DNA of 64,000 bases from Sebastes aleutianus. Its lineage: Eukaryota > Chordata > Actinopteri > Perciformes > Sebastidae. The notes below the pieces were generated by a model that saw nothing but the letters and a program-made list of their open reading frames with translations, did no database searches and had not been told where the DNA came from. Below, in pieces: positions 1-13,400 of the stretch (position 1 is the first letter of the stretch; the number at the start of each line of letters is the position of its first letter). The position numbers were made by a program, and so were the translations under genes. The DNA is taken from the NCBI GenBank assembly GCA_916700875.1, contig CAKAKS010000062.1, positions 20,840,126 to 20,904,125 on the forward strand, written 5' to 3'.

Positions 1-345
1 CTTCCAGCTCAGCTCCCCCACTTCACCAAAAACGGTCCGGTACAACGCCTGCATCACTGCTGACGCCTCACTGAACCGCCTGTCGACCTCGCGCTCCATT
101 TTACCCTCACTCATGAACACGATGACAAGATACTTCAGCTCTTTCTCAGCAGCTCACTCCCAACCGGGAGGGAACAATCCACCGTTTTCCGGCAGTGAAC
201 CATGGCCTCAGACTTGGAGGTGCTGACTCTCATCCCGATCTCGACTGCAAACCGCCCCAGTGCAACCTGAAAGTCACGACCTGATGAAGCCAACAGAACC
301 ACATCGTCTGCAAAGAGCAGAGCAGCAATTCTGTGTTCCCCATAC
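1..345 (-). mobile_element. LINE (non-LTR) reverse-transcriptase fragment
   Basis: The minus strand reads IAALLFADDVVLLASSGRDF, with the catalytic FADD box of reverse transcriptase at about 295-320, followed by VALGRFAVEIGMRVSTSKSE, typical of fish non-LTR retrotransposons. The frame breaks by stops and shifts below position about 150. It is cut by the window edge and is a degraded copy. Confidence 0.75.
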
Positions 346-348
346 TAC

Positions 349-925
349 ATTCTCATAATATCCTGACTTTTTTCTTGTAAACTAATGACTTTATTCTCAA
401 TTTATGACTTTTTTTCATGTAAACTTATGACTTTATTCTCATAATACAACTTTTTTTCTCATAAATTTCTGACTTTATTCTCATATTACAACTTTTTTTC
501 TTGTAAACTTCTGACTTTATCCTCATATTACGACTTTTCTTGTAAACTTCTGACTTTATTCTCATATTACAACTTTTTTTCTTGTAAACTTATGACTATT
601 CTCATAATATTACAACTGTTTTCTTGTAAACTTCTGACTTTATTCTCATAATACGACTTTTTTCTTATAAACATCTGACTTTATCTCATAAGACTTTTTT
701 TCTCGTAAACTTCTGACTTTATTCTCATAATATTACGACTTCTCAAAAACTTCTGACTTTATTCTCATATTAAAACTTTTTTTCTCGTAAACTTCTGACT
801 TTATTCTCAATATTACTACTTTTTTCTCATAAACTTCTGACTTTATTCTCATATTACGACTTTTTTTTCGTAAACCTATGACTTTGTTCCCGTAACATTA
901 TAACTTTATTCTCAAAATCTCAGAT
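349..925. repeat. AT-rich minisatellite, unit about 42 bp
   Basis: About 13 imperfect copies of a unit built from GTAAACTTCTGACTTTATTC, TCATATTACGAC and a T-run. Copies vary in T-run length and by small deletions. It lies between the LINE remnant and the mrc2 promoter. Confidence 0.85.
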
Positions 926-1065
926 GTATTTATTTGTTTCCTCAGTGTGGCCCTAATAATACTCCCTCCTACCTACTGTACTTGTTTGCTGTTGGAGGTC
1001 CTGTAACCGGCGCCTGGAGGTCCCCGGACCTCACGTTGGGAACCCCACACACGTTGTTGACGCTG

Positions 1066-1291
1066 CTCCATTCATTTCTGTCTCTCTGGTCTGTCTGACT
1101 GATCTGAGAGAGGCAGACGGAGCTCTAGCGGTCAAACTCTCCACCAACTCTGCATCCTCCTCCGTCCTCTTGAGAGTCAAACACTGGAGCAGTCGCTGCT
1201 CCGCCGTCGCGTGTTTTTCCTGGTTTGGTGTTTTTTTTGCAGCCTGTGTGTGTGTGTGAGTGTGTGTGTTGTAAGTTAGTTAGTTGTGAGC
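1066..1291 (+). promoter_or_regulatory. mrc2: Presumed core promoter and 5' UTR of mrc2
   Basis: Sequence between the end of the upstream repeats and the mrc2 start codon. It is less AT-rich than its surroundings, has scattered CpGs around 1120-1215 and a short (TG)n run at 1248-1270. An in-frame TAG at 1277-1279 closes the reading frame upstream, so the ATG at 1292 is the first possible start in this frame. No TATA box is obvious and the transcription start cannot be fixed from sequence alone. Confidence 0.4.
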
Positions 1292-1415
1292 ATGCAAGGC
1301 AACGACCACCGAAACAAGGAGTCGAGGAGAACATGGACAAACCGGCAACTTATATTCTACAAATGCACTTTATATTTATTCATCTTTAGTCTGGAACTGA
1401 AGAGGAGCGCTACTG
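1292..1415 (+). CDS. mrc2: mrc2 exon 1: signal peptide
   Basis: Encodes residues 1-41 plus one base of codon 42; donor GTAAG. An 18-residue basic N-terminal stretch (RNKESRR within it) precedes a hydrophobic core around LIFYKCTLYLFIFSL (residues 20-34), a signal peptide with an unusually long n-region. No other ATG lies in this frame before the hydrophobic core. Joins exon 2 in phase 1 to give the mature start near APLDSDEF. First exon by phase and position; a further upstream non-coding exon cannot be excluded. Confidence 0.8.
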
Positions 1416-4400
1416 GTAAGAAAATCTCAACTTTTGCTGCATTTAATTGATGAAAAAAACGAAAAGAATGGGTCGACTTTTGGTGTATTGTGCATGCTTT
1501 TGTTTGGGTAACGACCTGCAGTTAGAAAACGCACCAGAAAGCAGATATAATGTGTCTGCGTATTGTGGATTTGGTGCGTCGGTATGCCACGAACCAAAAG
1601 TCCGAGCAGTGAGTGGAACCAGATGTGGAGAGAGGAGGAGGAGGAGGAGGAGGAAGGGGCTGCTGGCTTACTGTCTCTATTGTCATTTAAGTTTATTTAA
1701 AGCTGCAAAGCAAACGCACTTTCTTTGTTTTGTTGTTCTATTTTGTGCCGGATGGGGGTTTTTTTCTCGGTTTTTTCAGTCTGCACTGTAAAACTGACGT
1801 GGAATGACGCTTCATTTGGCACCCTGAGGGCAGATGTGACCTTTACATCCTGTTACAGGCTGCAATTAACACATTCAGTCCGGTCACAGCAGCTACTAGA
1901 CCACAACATGTTATGTTATGGGATGACGATGTGGTGGAGGGTAAACTCACTTCAGCCATCATGGCTTCCAGTAAACATTACATTGGATATTTATAGATTT
2001 TTTAAATGTTTTGTTATTTTTACTTTTCAACTGCAAATTAGAGTTTAACTTGACTATACAGTGACTTTTTTTTTTTTTTTACCTTACAGTGAGATGATGA
2101 GGTGGATGCAACAGGGGTTAAGCAGCATGGTTTCTATTTTTGGCACAGAAAAGGATATAAAAAGAGAATATATACATTACATTGGATATTTATACATTTT
2201 CTTTTAATTATTATTTTTTGCTTTTCAACTGGAAATCAGAGTTTAACTTGACTATACAGTGACTTTTCTATTTCTATTGTACAGTGAGATGGTGAGGTGG
2301 ATGCAACAGGGGTTAAGCAGCATGATTTCTATTTTTGGCACAGAAAAGGATATAAAGAGAGAGAATATATATGTCTCTAGCAAGTAACTTAATGGTAAAT
2401 ACTGCACGCTTTGGGCAAACTATAGCTGTCATCTCTGGCCACCTCAACACAAGCAGCTATAGGGCTGCACAATTAATACTTTTTTAAATTGAAATCACAA
2501 TATGACCTATTGTAATATCAAATTGCAGTATTTGTTAAAATTGCAATATTTGTTAAAGGAAAAAATAAATAAATATTGTGGTGCTGCATCCTGGCCTACA
2601 CATCATATTCTACAGACTTAAGAAAACATCTTTGTTAAGTACAGATCCCCGCAAAAATCACACCATAATCATGTTAATATGTTTTTCAATGAAAATGAGA
2701 ACAATGATGTGAAAATGATCATTCCCTCGATCGTATCACAATTGCAATATCAGTCAAAATAATCTAAATCAGATATTTTTTAAAAATCGTGCAGCCCAAA
2801 GCAGCTATGAGCATTTTCATTTAATCAATCTGATATTACAAAAAGAGAGTTTAAAGTTGCCACACTGGTGTCATCATGCCAGACTCTGCTCATTATACGG
2901 CTTCCGAACACGTTAATTGACCTCATTTAGTTTGAGCTTGAAGTTAGATTAAGATACTGAGATTTACACTCTTTATCCCTGAGAATATACAGCTAGGTAA
3001 ACATCCTAAATAATCTGGAGCTCCTTTTGACGAGGCTTAGCTGCTTAATTTTAAAATGACGTGCACCCATCTGCCATCAAATTCCCCCCGTTGCCAAATT
3101 GGTGAATCCTTTTTCAATCACGTTTGGACCAAATGGATGAGAGACGCAGAGGGATATAAGAGGGGGAAATAATCATTGTTGATTTGATATATGAAATGTT
3201 GTCTCTTTGGATTTGTTATGCGAGTTGTTTTTGCAATTCCCGGCAACCAGAGTTGATTGGGGACAGCTCAGCATGTCATCATGAACTTTCTTGCATTGTG
3301 TTAACGTCATAAGAAATGACAGTTTTGTGGCAATCAATAGAGAAAAGAAAAAGAGTGGCAGTTATGATCCTAGATTATTTATAGGAAATATTCTTTCCTT
3401 GATTCATGACTGGCAGAACTGCAATACAACAGAGTTTATTTGGGCATCACAGTTCCAGCCGATTAGACTGTTGTCAGGCTATTAAATAGATTATCAGTCG
3501 CTATAAGCCCCATAGATGTGGGTCAATAGGGGCCTACTACACCCACTAGTAGGTTTTATCATCTATTCACATGGAACATCACTTAAAGAAGGTATAAAAG
3601 AACATGACAGTGATGGATGGGACACAAAACACAGGCTTCTCACCCAGGAGTCCAGGGTTGACATCCCGTGTGAAACCAACAATGTGTAGTTTTCTTTGTG
3701 TTCGTAATTATTTTAACTCAAAACACTGGGATTTTCCCTAAACTTAACTGTTTTTTGTTTTTTTTGCCTAAACCTAAAGAAGCCTTTTTGTTTGTGTTCA
3801 AAACGTCATGTTTCATGCAGTTTTACAACATGTTAGAACATGTTGCTTTCACTTTTACTACGTAGTAGGCCCCTACTGACCCACATCTATGGTGCGTATA
3901 GCGACTGATAACGTCTATTAAATGGCCTGGTAACAGTCGAATCGGGTGACAGTTTAGACTAACATGTTGTTGGGATTTCAAAATAAGTTTCCCATTCATT
4001 AGGAGACTGCTTCAGCTCTGTGGTGGCCTCTGGTGCCAAGCTTTAGAGCATTATTCACCTTGTTGAATGCCATCAGCCTATCAGTTAACAAGATGACATT
4101 CGCCGATTGCAATGGCCGATGTTTATCTGTTGTGTTGCATCAATTTTGAATCTTTTTCATGTGAAAGAAGGTTATATTAAAGGTTGTTTCATACATTTGT
4201 ATGATATAATTTGTGCTCAGTGTAATGAAATACTGAATGACTTTAAAACAGTGAGGTGTGTTTCCCTGGCACAAAAAAGGAATAAATAACAACAACATCA
4301 AAAACATCGACATCGGCTATCAGCCAAATTGTTATTTTAAAACATCGATATCGGCCCACAATTTTACAATCGGTGCATCCCCAGCTGCAAGATGCAAATA

Positions 4401-7400
4401 TACTCCTCTCTCCCAGATAGCTCCTCTCTCTGTCCCTCCTCTCATGCTTCTTGGATGAGGTTAAACCTATCCACAGTTTGGGTTGCTTCAGAGGCCAGGC
4501 CACCATAAAACACCAAAGAAACAAACACAGCAGGCTGGAATTTCCTGCTTATTTGTTGGTTGCCATTTTATCACTCTGGCCAATAAAAGGCCTGTTTTTG
4601 TAATCTCCTACATCTGTCAAAATAAAGAGAGGTTACGGGAAAACATCTGCTCTTGCATCAGTCTAGAATCTAGATCTTTAGATATAAGTATATCAAATAA
4701 ATGAATTGGGGAAAAGAATAGGCTTTTGAGTATCTGGCAGGAGCAATGAGTCACACTCCACCAAACAATGTGAGAAGTTTGTTGAACTCATAATGTCTCA
4801 AGCCGAGACTCGCTGTTGATTCGTCGCCCACGTTCAAGTATTGTCCTCAAACCTGGTCCAACAGATGACCGAATTGAGGAGGTGGAGGTTCTGGGAATAT
4901 CGGCCTCTCTTGGCGAGTGTCCTTGGCCGTGAGTTCCAACCTCTCTCTTCAGCAGGAAACTGTCTCCGGCGTTGAAAAAGGGGTGACAGGGCAAAGAAGA
5001 GGATGAGATCACAGCAGGAGAGCTGTTGTGGCTTAGCTTTCACAGGGCTCAATGGCTTAAAGTTAATCTGGAATTCTGCACTCTCTCTGATTGCCCGGGA
5101 GTTTCCTCACATCAAACATCCAGTTGTGTCCCCTCCAGACGGGAATTAAAACTTCTTTTTGAATTTGCTCCTTGCTGTCTGGAGCTGCAGCTTCAGGTTG
5201 TCTAGTGCTTCAAAAGCTTTTTTGCCAGGAACTTCTCATATAGTCCCCACATTAAGACTGAGCTTATATTCACATATTGAAGTGAATTCAACTCTCAGTG
5301 TAGTGCTGATTTTTACTGGGCTGGTTCTGGTGTGAAAATCTTCCCACAGGCACTGTTGGAGCTGACACTGCGCTCTATTTTTAAAATGGCTTTAATTCCC
5401 ATTGTGAAAACGATATAAGAGTGATTTATTGGCATGTCTGCCTCGTCTCGTTAACAAGTCAGCGTTGTGTAGCTAAATCCTGAACTGAGATTATATAGAT
5501 CAACATATTATTGTCTGGAGTGGTAGACACCCCACTGTAACTGTAATTGCAGAGTAGAGATGAATTATGGCAGAGGACTGAGGACACGTCTCTCACAGAG
5601 GGTTTATATGAACTATCCTGAGGGCTTAATGCAAAATACTTATAATTTATAGAGCAGAAACGTATGTATGTATCAAACTACTTTGACAATCAATTCATCA
5701 TTTAAAGCTAGGGTTGGTAATCTTGAGAAACTAGCAAGAGTACACTAGATTTACAAAATGATCCAACCGAAACTCTTTTCCAATAAAGTATCTGGCAGCA
5801 TTAGCTCCAAAAGTCCCTAAATCTAGTGAGAAAGTCAACAACACTGACAGTCCGTTGCTTCAGGCCTCCCTCCAAAGTAACTCCCCAAAATTATCATTAT
5901 GAACGTAAACAATGAACATGGCTATTGTTAGTACTCACAGCTGTCAAACTAGCAGCTTGTGGAAGACTCCGGTGACGCACAATGAATGCACAAGTACACT
6001 GCAACAGCATTTTTGTGTTAAACTTTTGACTTTACCTTTAACTTCCAGGAAAGAAAACTGAATAATTCGCCCCTCTGGTGTGAACTTGGCGTGTGAATCA
6101 AAGGCATAAAGTATTATTCATCCCTTTTTATTTATTTTTGCTCCTGCTTGAGTATTTCTTTCTCTTAGTACTTTTCATTTCTCTCTCCTTCTCTCACCTC
6201 ACTCACTGAAGGTCCTTTCAGACACAACGTGACAACGGCACCGCTGCACTCTGAAACCCGTTATTTCCAACGGCTTGTGCATTGCCACGATGGCTTTTCG
6301 CTGCATCGAGCAAAGCCCAACTTTGGGCGCTGCACCCTGAGGCGAGCGCAGCTTAAACATGAGCTCAAACTGCACTGTGTCGCGAGCATAGACTGCTCTC
6401 TTCCACCGGGAAACAACAGTTAGTCTAGCTCTATTGTGGCCCCGTAGGGCTTGTGTACACTGTTCAGTTTCAGAACAACAGTAACAGTAACAGTAACAGT
6501 AACAGTAGGGCGTATTATATAAATCAGGAGAAATACGGGAGAATTGTGACCCCGGGAGAGGACAATGAAAAACGTGAGGGTCGGCAAGTATGAGGTAGAC
6601 AGGTAGCCCGTCCAATCATTACATTCGGGCCGAACGAAATGATTGGACGGGTTTATTACAGTCCTGCGACAGCCACAAGTACTGGATTTATTTCCTTTTT
6701 TTTGTCAGAGCATTTGAATTATTAATTGCTGGATCTGAAGAGAATCTCAACAAATATAACAAAAAAATGTTTTTGAAGAAGATTACCAACCCTAACTTTA
6801 AATAAATTTTTTTAAAGGGCAACATCACCCAAATTAATAATTGCGATATGTTATTTCCATAGTCTAGGAAAATTCAATCAATATGAGTGAACATGAGCTC
6901 CTCTCTCTCAAAGCCAGAAACCAGAGAAGTAAGTCTCAAACTTGTGATGTCATAGGGTTTTAAGTCTGGAGCTGCTCCATAGACAATGAATTGGAGACTG
7001 ATTTTGTGGATCCACAGAATGTTTTTCTTTTTTATACTTAAATGAGCTTTATTCTATTGTCAGTTGTGGAACAGAAAATGTTCCCATATACTCAGATCAT
7101 TCCTCTGGGTGCTCTCAGTGTCATCTATAACATATCTCCCCATTCCCTGTCTATGGTGCTGTTCCACACTTTATACCCTGTTACATCACAAGTTTGAGTT
7201 TAACACTCTAGTTTTTGGATTTAGGAGAGAGTTGTTCATATTTTTGGACTGTCTCAGACCATATAGGAATAACATGTATGAATTTTGAAAATGGGCGTAG
7301 TTCCCCTTTAAGCAAAAATTCCCCCCAAAATCTGTTCTATCAAACAATCACAAATGTGAATATTTGCTGTTTTTATTTACCTTCTATGATAGTAAACTAA

Positions 7401-10400
7401 GTATTTATCAGTTTTGGATTGTTAAACGGACAAGACGAGCAATTTAAATGAGCCAATTTGGGCTTTTGGAGAAATGTGATTTTCACTATTTTCTGCCATT
7501 TTATAGTCCCATTGATTAATTGATTCATGGAGAAAATAATCAACAGAAGTCAGTGAGTTTTTTGTCTTTTAACACTTTCAATGGATCCACCAGGCAGTGA
7601 TTTTCCACAGATTTTTTTTTTATTTTTTTACATTTGCTTTGGATTATGTTGCATTAATAGGAGTGACTGCAATAACAGCCTCATGGAAAGAGCACCGAAA
7701 GCAACTGAGCTGTTTTGCGTTAAAAGTCTAAGCTTTTAAGAGTTTTTGTGTCCCTGTCACACTCTGATTTGAATCTTTCATGATTAAAACAATGAACTGG
7801 CAGTGAACAGCTGGGTATTACTGTAAGAGGGATATAAGAAGAGCATAGTGGTGGTTACATCTGTTTACACCGTACAGAGAACTTCTGCTGAACCACTGTG
7901 CTCTTACTGTGTTTGCCACCGACCCAATGAGCTAACACTGTTTCTGAGAAACTCAACCACAGACTGCAAGAGGAGGGGCGTGCCAATCGTCTCCTCCAGA
8001 TTACAGGGGAGTTTTACGGGGCTCTTGATGGGCCTCTATTGTCTCTGGGTCTATAAAAGCAGCGCTGGAGGGTTGGAGTGTTTGAGTTTAGAGGTAGGAA
8101 ACGAGGGATTGAGCGGAGCAAAGTATCCACACAGGAGAGTTGTGTTTTTCAACCAAATGCCCAGTGATCTTTTCCCACCTTCCCCACTTCCTGGCCTCTC
8201 ACAGGAGCCCGCCGAGTAGGAATGCTGAGGGTCTCACTTTTCCTCTGAATCTGAGAGAAGGGATTTATGTGTATTTTGAGGATATTTTTTTAATTTATGT
8301 TGGCAGGACCTTAATTTAGAGTCACTCCTACACTCCTGACTTGCCTTTCTTTCTACCACCTTCACACCGACTCCCAACCACACAGCATTATATTCACAAT
8401 CCTAGCTTCTAGCTTCCCAATCGCTAAATCCTTCAAGAAAAATAGAAAAGGAATGAAGGAAAACCACATATATTTTTGGGGAAAGGGTGTTGGGTTTTGT
8501 TCCTGAAATTCCAGTCACTGAGGCTGGCGTGCAGCCACCGCTCTGGATGTGTTAAGTTCAACACTTTTCCCTCGTAACTCTCAGTTTTCTGCTAACATTT
8601 TAGTTGTTTTTGGTATTTTTTGTATGGTATACGTGTATGTGAGAAAGCTCTGTAGGTTAGCAGCTCGCAGGCAGCTATAGCTCCTCAGAGAATCACACTG
8701 ATGTAATGCCAATAAAGGCATCAGTGTACAGCTGCGCATTTCACCCCTGAGGATCATTACAGTTTCATCAACTTAATCAAATTCAGACCTGTGAAAACAT
8801 TCAGTGATTCGGGTCAAACGTATCATGATTCTCATGATAAAGACCTTTTATATTTTTAGCTGCTCTCTCCGTAGTCCAACCCAACATAAATAGACACCAC
8901 AAACTGTAGTGAACAGGGCGAGAGGCAACTCCAGGTCAAACCTCGGGAACGGGGTGAATTCTTGACACCTGGTGAAATACTTCATCCGTGATTGTTAATT
9001 TGCTAACATTGGATTAAAAACATGTGCAACTGCTTTTAACAGTTTATTGCATGACGTTGCAATTACTTCCTGTTGCGAGCTCTTTCATATACAGGATTTA
9101 GGGTTATTAAAAGGTTATTATTAATCTCGCTGAAGTGTATTACGCAGGAACATCAGGGGCCACAGCTCAAACTAGTTCTAACCCAGCGCTGCATCCATTA
9201 ATGGAGATATTGATCCAGCCGCTGACCTGTTCTCTTGCTAACATGGAATCCTGTTTTAATCAGCGTTATTGACTGATGCCATTGTTTTCCTCTCTCTGCA
9301 CAGCGCCGCTGGACTCTGACGAGTTTGCTTTCTACCATGAGGGCGCACAGGGGTGCCTGGGGGTGCGGGATCACTCCCTCGTCTTGTCGACCTCCTGTGA
9401 TGGAGACAGCCAGCGCTGGAAGTGGGTGACCCGGGGTCGCCTGTTCAACCTGGGCTCCTCGCTGTGCCTGGGCGTGACCACTGGCAACGTCACCACCAGA
9501 GGGGACAGGTCTCCTCTGGGCGTGTACACCTGCAACCGCGAGCCCTTCAAAATACGCTGGACCTGGAACTGTGGCCAGGTGTTGGAAAGCCTCAACAATT
9601 ACCTTCCCTCGCCCTCGTTTTGGAACTCCTCCACGACCCCCGCTCCTTCAAAGCTCAAATGGACGCTGCATGGTAGCGTGCAGGACCTGTGCTCTAAAAC
9701 ATATCGTGGTAAGCATGCTGATTATCAGATTTGCATCAAGTTTACAAGACAACTTCACTTCCAGATTCCCTTTAAAATACATCAATCATTAAAGAGGATC
9801 TATTATGCTCATTTCCACGTGTATGTATACTTGTATTTTGGGTTTCTACTAGACATGTTTACATGCGTTAATGTCCAAAAACACTTTATTTTTCTCATAT
9901 CAGCTGTGCTGCAGCACCTCTTTTCCACCCTCTGTCAGCTGGCCCACTCTGTTGTGATTGGTCATCTGAACCAAACTCTTCGGACTGCGCTCCAGCTCCG
10001 CTCTAACTAGCTTTATTTGGGGGTGTGCCATACTAGCCGCTAGGCAGGTATTAGGCATATGTGTTACTCTGTGACATCACCACGTTACAGAAGAAAAGGC
10101 TGGAATTCACACCAGAGCAGTGGCGGAGTACGGCCTGCGGCAAGCTGCCATGCATTGTTTATGAAAAGCTGCGACAGTTTGATTCTGCGCAAAGTGCTGC
10201 CAAACTAAAAGTTGGGAAAAGTTGAAGTTTTAGCAGCGAAGTGCAGCCAGAGAGCCCCCGCAGATCCTGACATGTTGACCTATGTTACAAAGAATTTCTT
10301 CCCGCTTGAAACACATGAGACCTGTGACCTCCCGGTCACAGAAAAATATAATTATTGTGGTGAGCCGCACTTTGCCTCTGCCTGGTGTGAATTCTGCGTA

Positions 10401-13400
10401 ATAGGTCCTCTTTAATCCTGAGCAACATAGAATATTATATAGACAATACAATAGCTGACAGATACACACACTTTACACAACCTGTTTAGCTAATTAAGTT
10501 ATTAGTCAAGTTATTTTTGTGATCATTTTTATTGAAATTTGAACAAAAAGAAATGGGAATGGGATTAGAAATGGATTAATCCAAAGGAACAATAAAAATT
10601 AAATAAGATGAAAAAATAAAAAAATAAGGCAGTAGAAATGTGTGTTTATTATTTATATACGTTTTACTCAATATGTATCATTCATTATTATTTTTGTACA
10701 TGTTTCTTTTAATTTTCTAATATTTTTTCTTTATTATTTCAATCATTGCTTTGAATGTATCTTATATTTTATACTTTCACTTACTCATTATTATAATTAT
10801 TATAATAATAATAATTATTGTTATTATTATTATCATTATTATTATTATGTAGTTAAAGTATATTTGATACAAGGATAGATTCATTATCAATAATATATCA
10901 TTACCACATTTTTTTCTTTAATTATTAATGACTTTATTTTAATTCATTTTCTCGTTTCAATATTTGTTTTAATAAAATCCATAAGTAATAAGAAATGAGA
11001 TCACAAATAGTGCACCCATTTGAGGAGTCTACAAATCATCCTCTTTAAATGGACTGAAGTCCCTCATTACACAGCTGTAGTGATACAGATGTGATAGAGC
11101 GACCCAGTGAGCTGCTCCTTCACTGTATGTTAGACGTACTGTTGTGGAAGCCACAGCTGCATCTGATCAAAAGGATATAGCGAAATGTTGCTTTCAGGGC
11201 ATCTTTGCGGACAAGTGGCCGACTGCCAGTCAGAGAGCCAAGGAAAACACTGCTGGTGTTTGTAAACTCCTGTGAAAACACAGCGTTGTCCCTGCCCTCA
11301 AGTATATTTGTATTTATATATAGTTTTCAATCCAGATTAAATCTAACCATGGCGGTCAACAGCTAAGCCTCATTTCCGCTGTCAGTATACCGTTCTTACC
11401 AATATCAAATGTCACGCCTGTTCATTGACAAACTGCACCGCGAGGTGCAGCCGTGCAGTTAACAGGCTCTGCTCGGCTGCAATTAAAACCAGATCTGCCA
11501 TAAGACCAGAAAATCTCCCTTTACTTTCTTCTTTATCCTTCCTCTCCTCAGTCTCTTTTTACTGTTTTTGGTGGCAAGGGAATCGGGGCTCGTAGCCTTT
11601 TTCGACTTTCAAGTGCCGATCTTCACAAGTTTCTTTGTGAAGTCAACCCGCTGCTGGAGAGGAATGCCTCCGACATTAGTCAGCGGAGGAGCAGCTCCAG
11701 CCAGCGGTGGAGCAGAGAGGGAAGTCAGGGAGGGAGCTTCAGAAATCTTTCCTCCCTCGTTTAACATGTCTGCCCTACTTTCCATTGGCCTTACATGTTC
11801 TGGTAACACTACAGATCCAGCCTCTCCCCCTCGCTCTGTCTCTGCTGCTCTTTTCTTCACACCGTACTTTACTTCTAGAGACCAGAACAGCAACCTCAGG
11901 GTATTTAATCAAACAGTAGAGCTATAGATACAGATCTAGATCATAAGTTAAACCATCCTGGTTCAAAAAAGATCCTTCTATGTAGTCTAAATATTTACAC
12001 CTAATCCTTTTTTTTGTGAAATCAAAGCTGCTCTATTATGAAATATAGTTCATAATAACATTTTCCTGTTTGTTTCCTCTTCCTTCTGCTGACCACTATG
12101 TGACTTTACTGTTTTGACTGTAACATCATCCTCTGTTTTTCACCATGTGTTTGATTATACAAGTCACTGGGAAAACACGTAAGGTATTTCAGTTCAGCAG
12201 AGTTCACAGCCGTAACTTTAGCCAACACAAGCACGGCCCGTCTCTCCCGCCGCATGCAGGGCTTTAAAGGAGACATGTTATGCTTATTTTCAGGTCCATA
12301 CTTGTATTTTGGGTTTGTCCTAGAACATGTTTACATGCTTTATAGTTAAAAAAAAAACGCTTTATTTTTCACATACTGGCTGTGCTGCTTCACCTCTTTT
12401 CACCCTCTGTCCAAAACATGCCCCGCCCCCCCGAAAAGCCCAGTCTGCTCTGATTGGTCAGCTGGCCCACTCTGTTGTGATTGGTCAACCGAATCAAACT
12501 CTTCGGACTCCACTCCAGCTCTGCTCTAACTAGCTTAGTTAGAGGGTGTGCCAAACAATCTGCTAGGCAGATATTTTGCAAATGTGTTACTTGGTGACAT
12601 CACCACGTTACAGAAGAAAAGGCGGGACTTCAATCAAGGTGTTTCCGGCAGTTCAGGAGCAGTGTTTCTGTAGAGGAGAGTAACTCCCTTTGGCGTGAAC
12701 TTTGTAACTTTGCAGACCTTTTACATGCACAAAAAACGATATAACACACTAAAGGAAAGGAAAAAAGCGCAAAAGCATAATAGGTCCTCTTTAAAGTCTC
12801 TCCTCTCTTTGCTCCCCAGAGATCTACACGATCCAGGGGAACTCTCACGGCCGCCCCTGCTATCTGCCCTTCCTGTATGACGGCCAGTGGTTCCACAATT
12901 GCACCAGCATCGGCCGTGAGGACGGTCACTTCTGGTGTGCCACCACCTACGACTACGGCAAAGACGAGCGTTGGGGCTTCTGTCCCGTAAAGAGTGAGTT
13001 ATCACTTTGCCAGAAACTCAGCGAGCTTCACCACAATTTCCTCTCAGCCAACTGTTTACTATTATATCCTCCTGCTCTCTCCTCCGGTCTAACTGACGTC
13101 TTATCCCCCGCTCTCACTGTCAGGCAGCGGCTGTGAGACCTTCTGGGATACCGACCCGCTGACAGCCAGCTGTTACCAGTTTAACTTCCAGGCTACGCTG
13201 TCATGGAGCGAGGCTCGGATCAGTTGTCAGCAGCAGGGAGCGGACTTGCTAAGCATCACCAAGCTGCACGAGCAGACGTACATCAATGGTAAAGTCAATG
13301 TGCACATGTGTATTTTTGTGTACAGCACAAGGCATCCACTCATGTTGTAGCTACTTGTTTGAAATATACATTGATATTCAATCTTGTGATGGGCTCATTG

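Noticed and set aside
349..925. Possible CRISPR-like array (also 29114-29433)
   Set aside because: Direct head-to-tail units without unique spacers in a vertebrate genome; ordinary minisatellites.
9709..10010. Open frame continuing past exon 2
   Set aside because: A good GTAAGC donor at 9709 matches the family exon end; the continuation is intron and MITE sequence with no domain.
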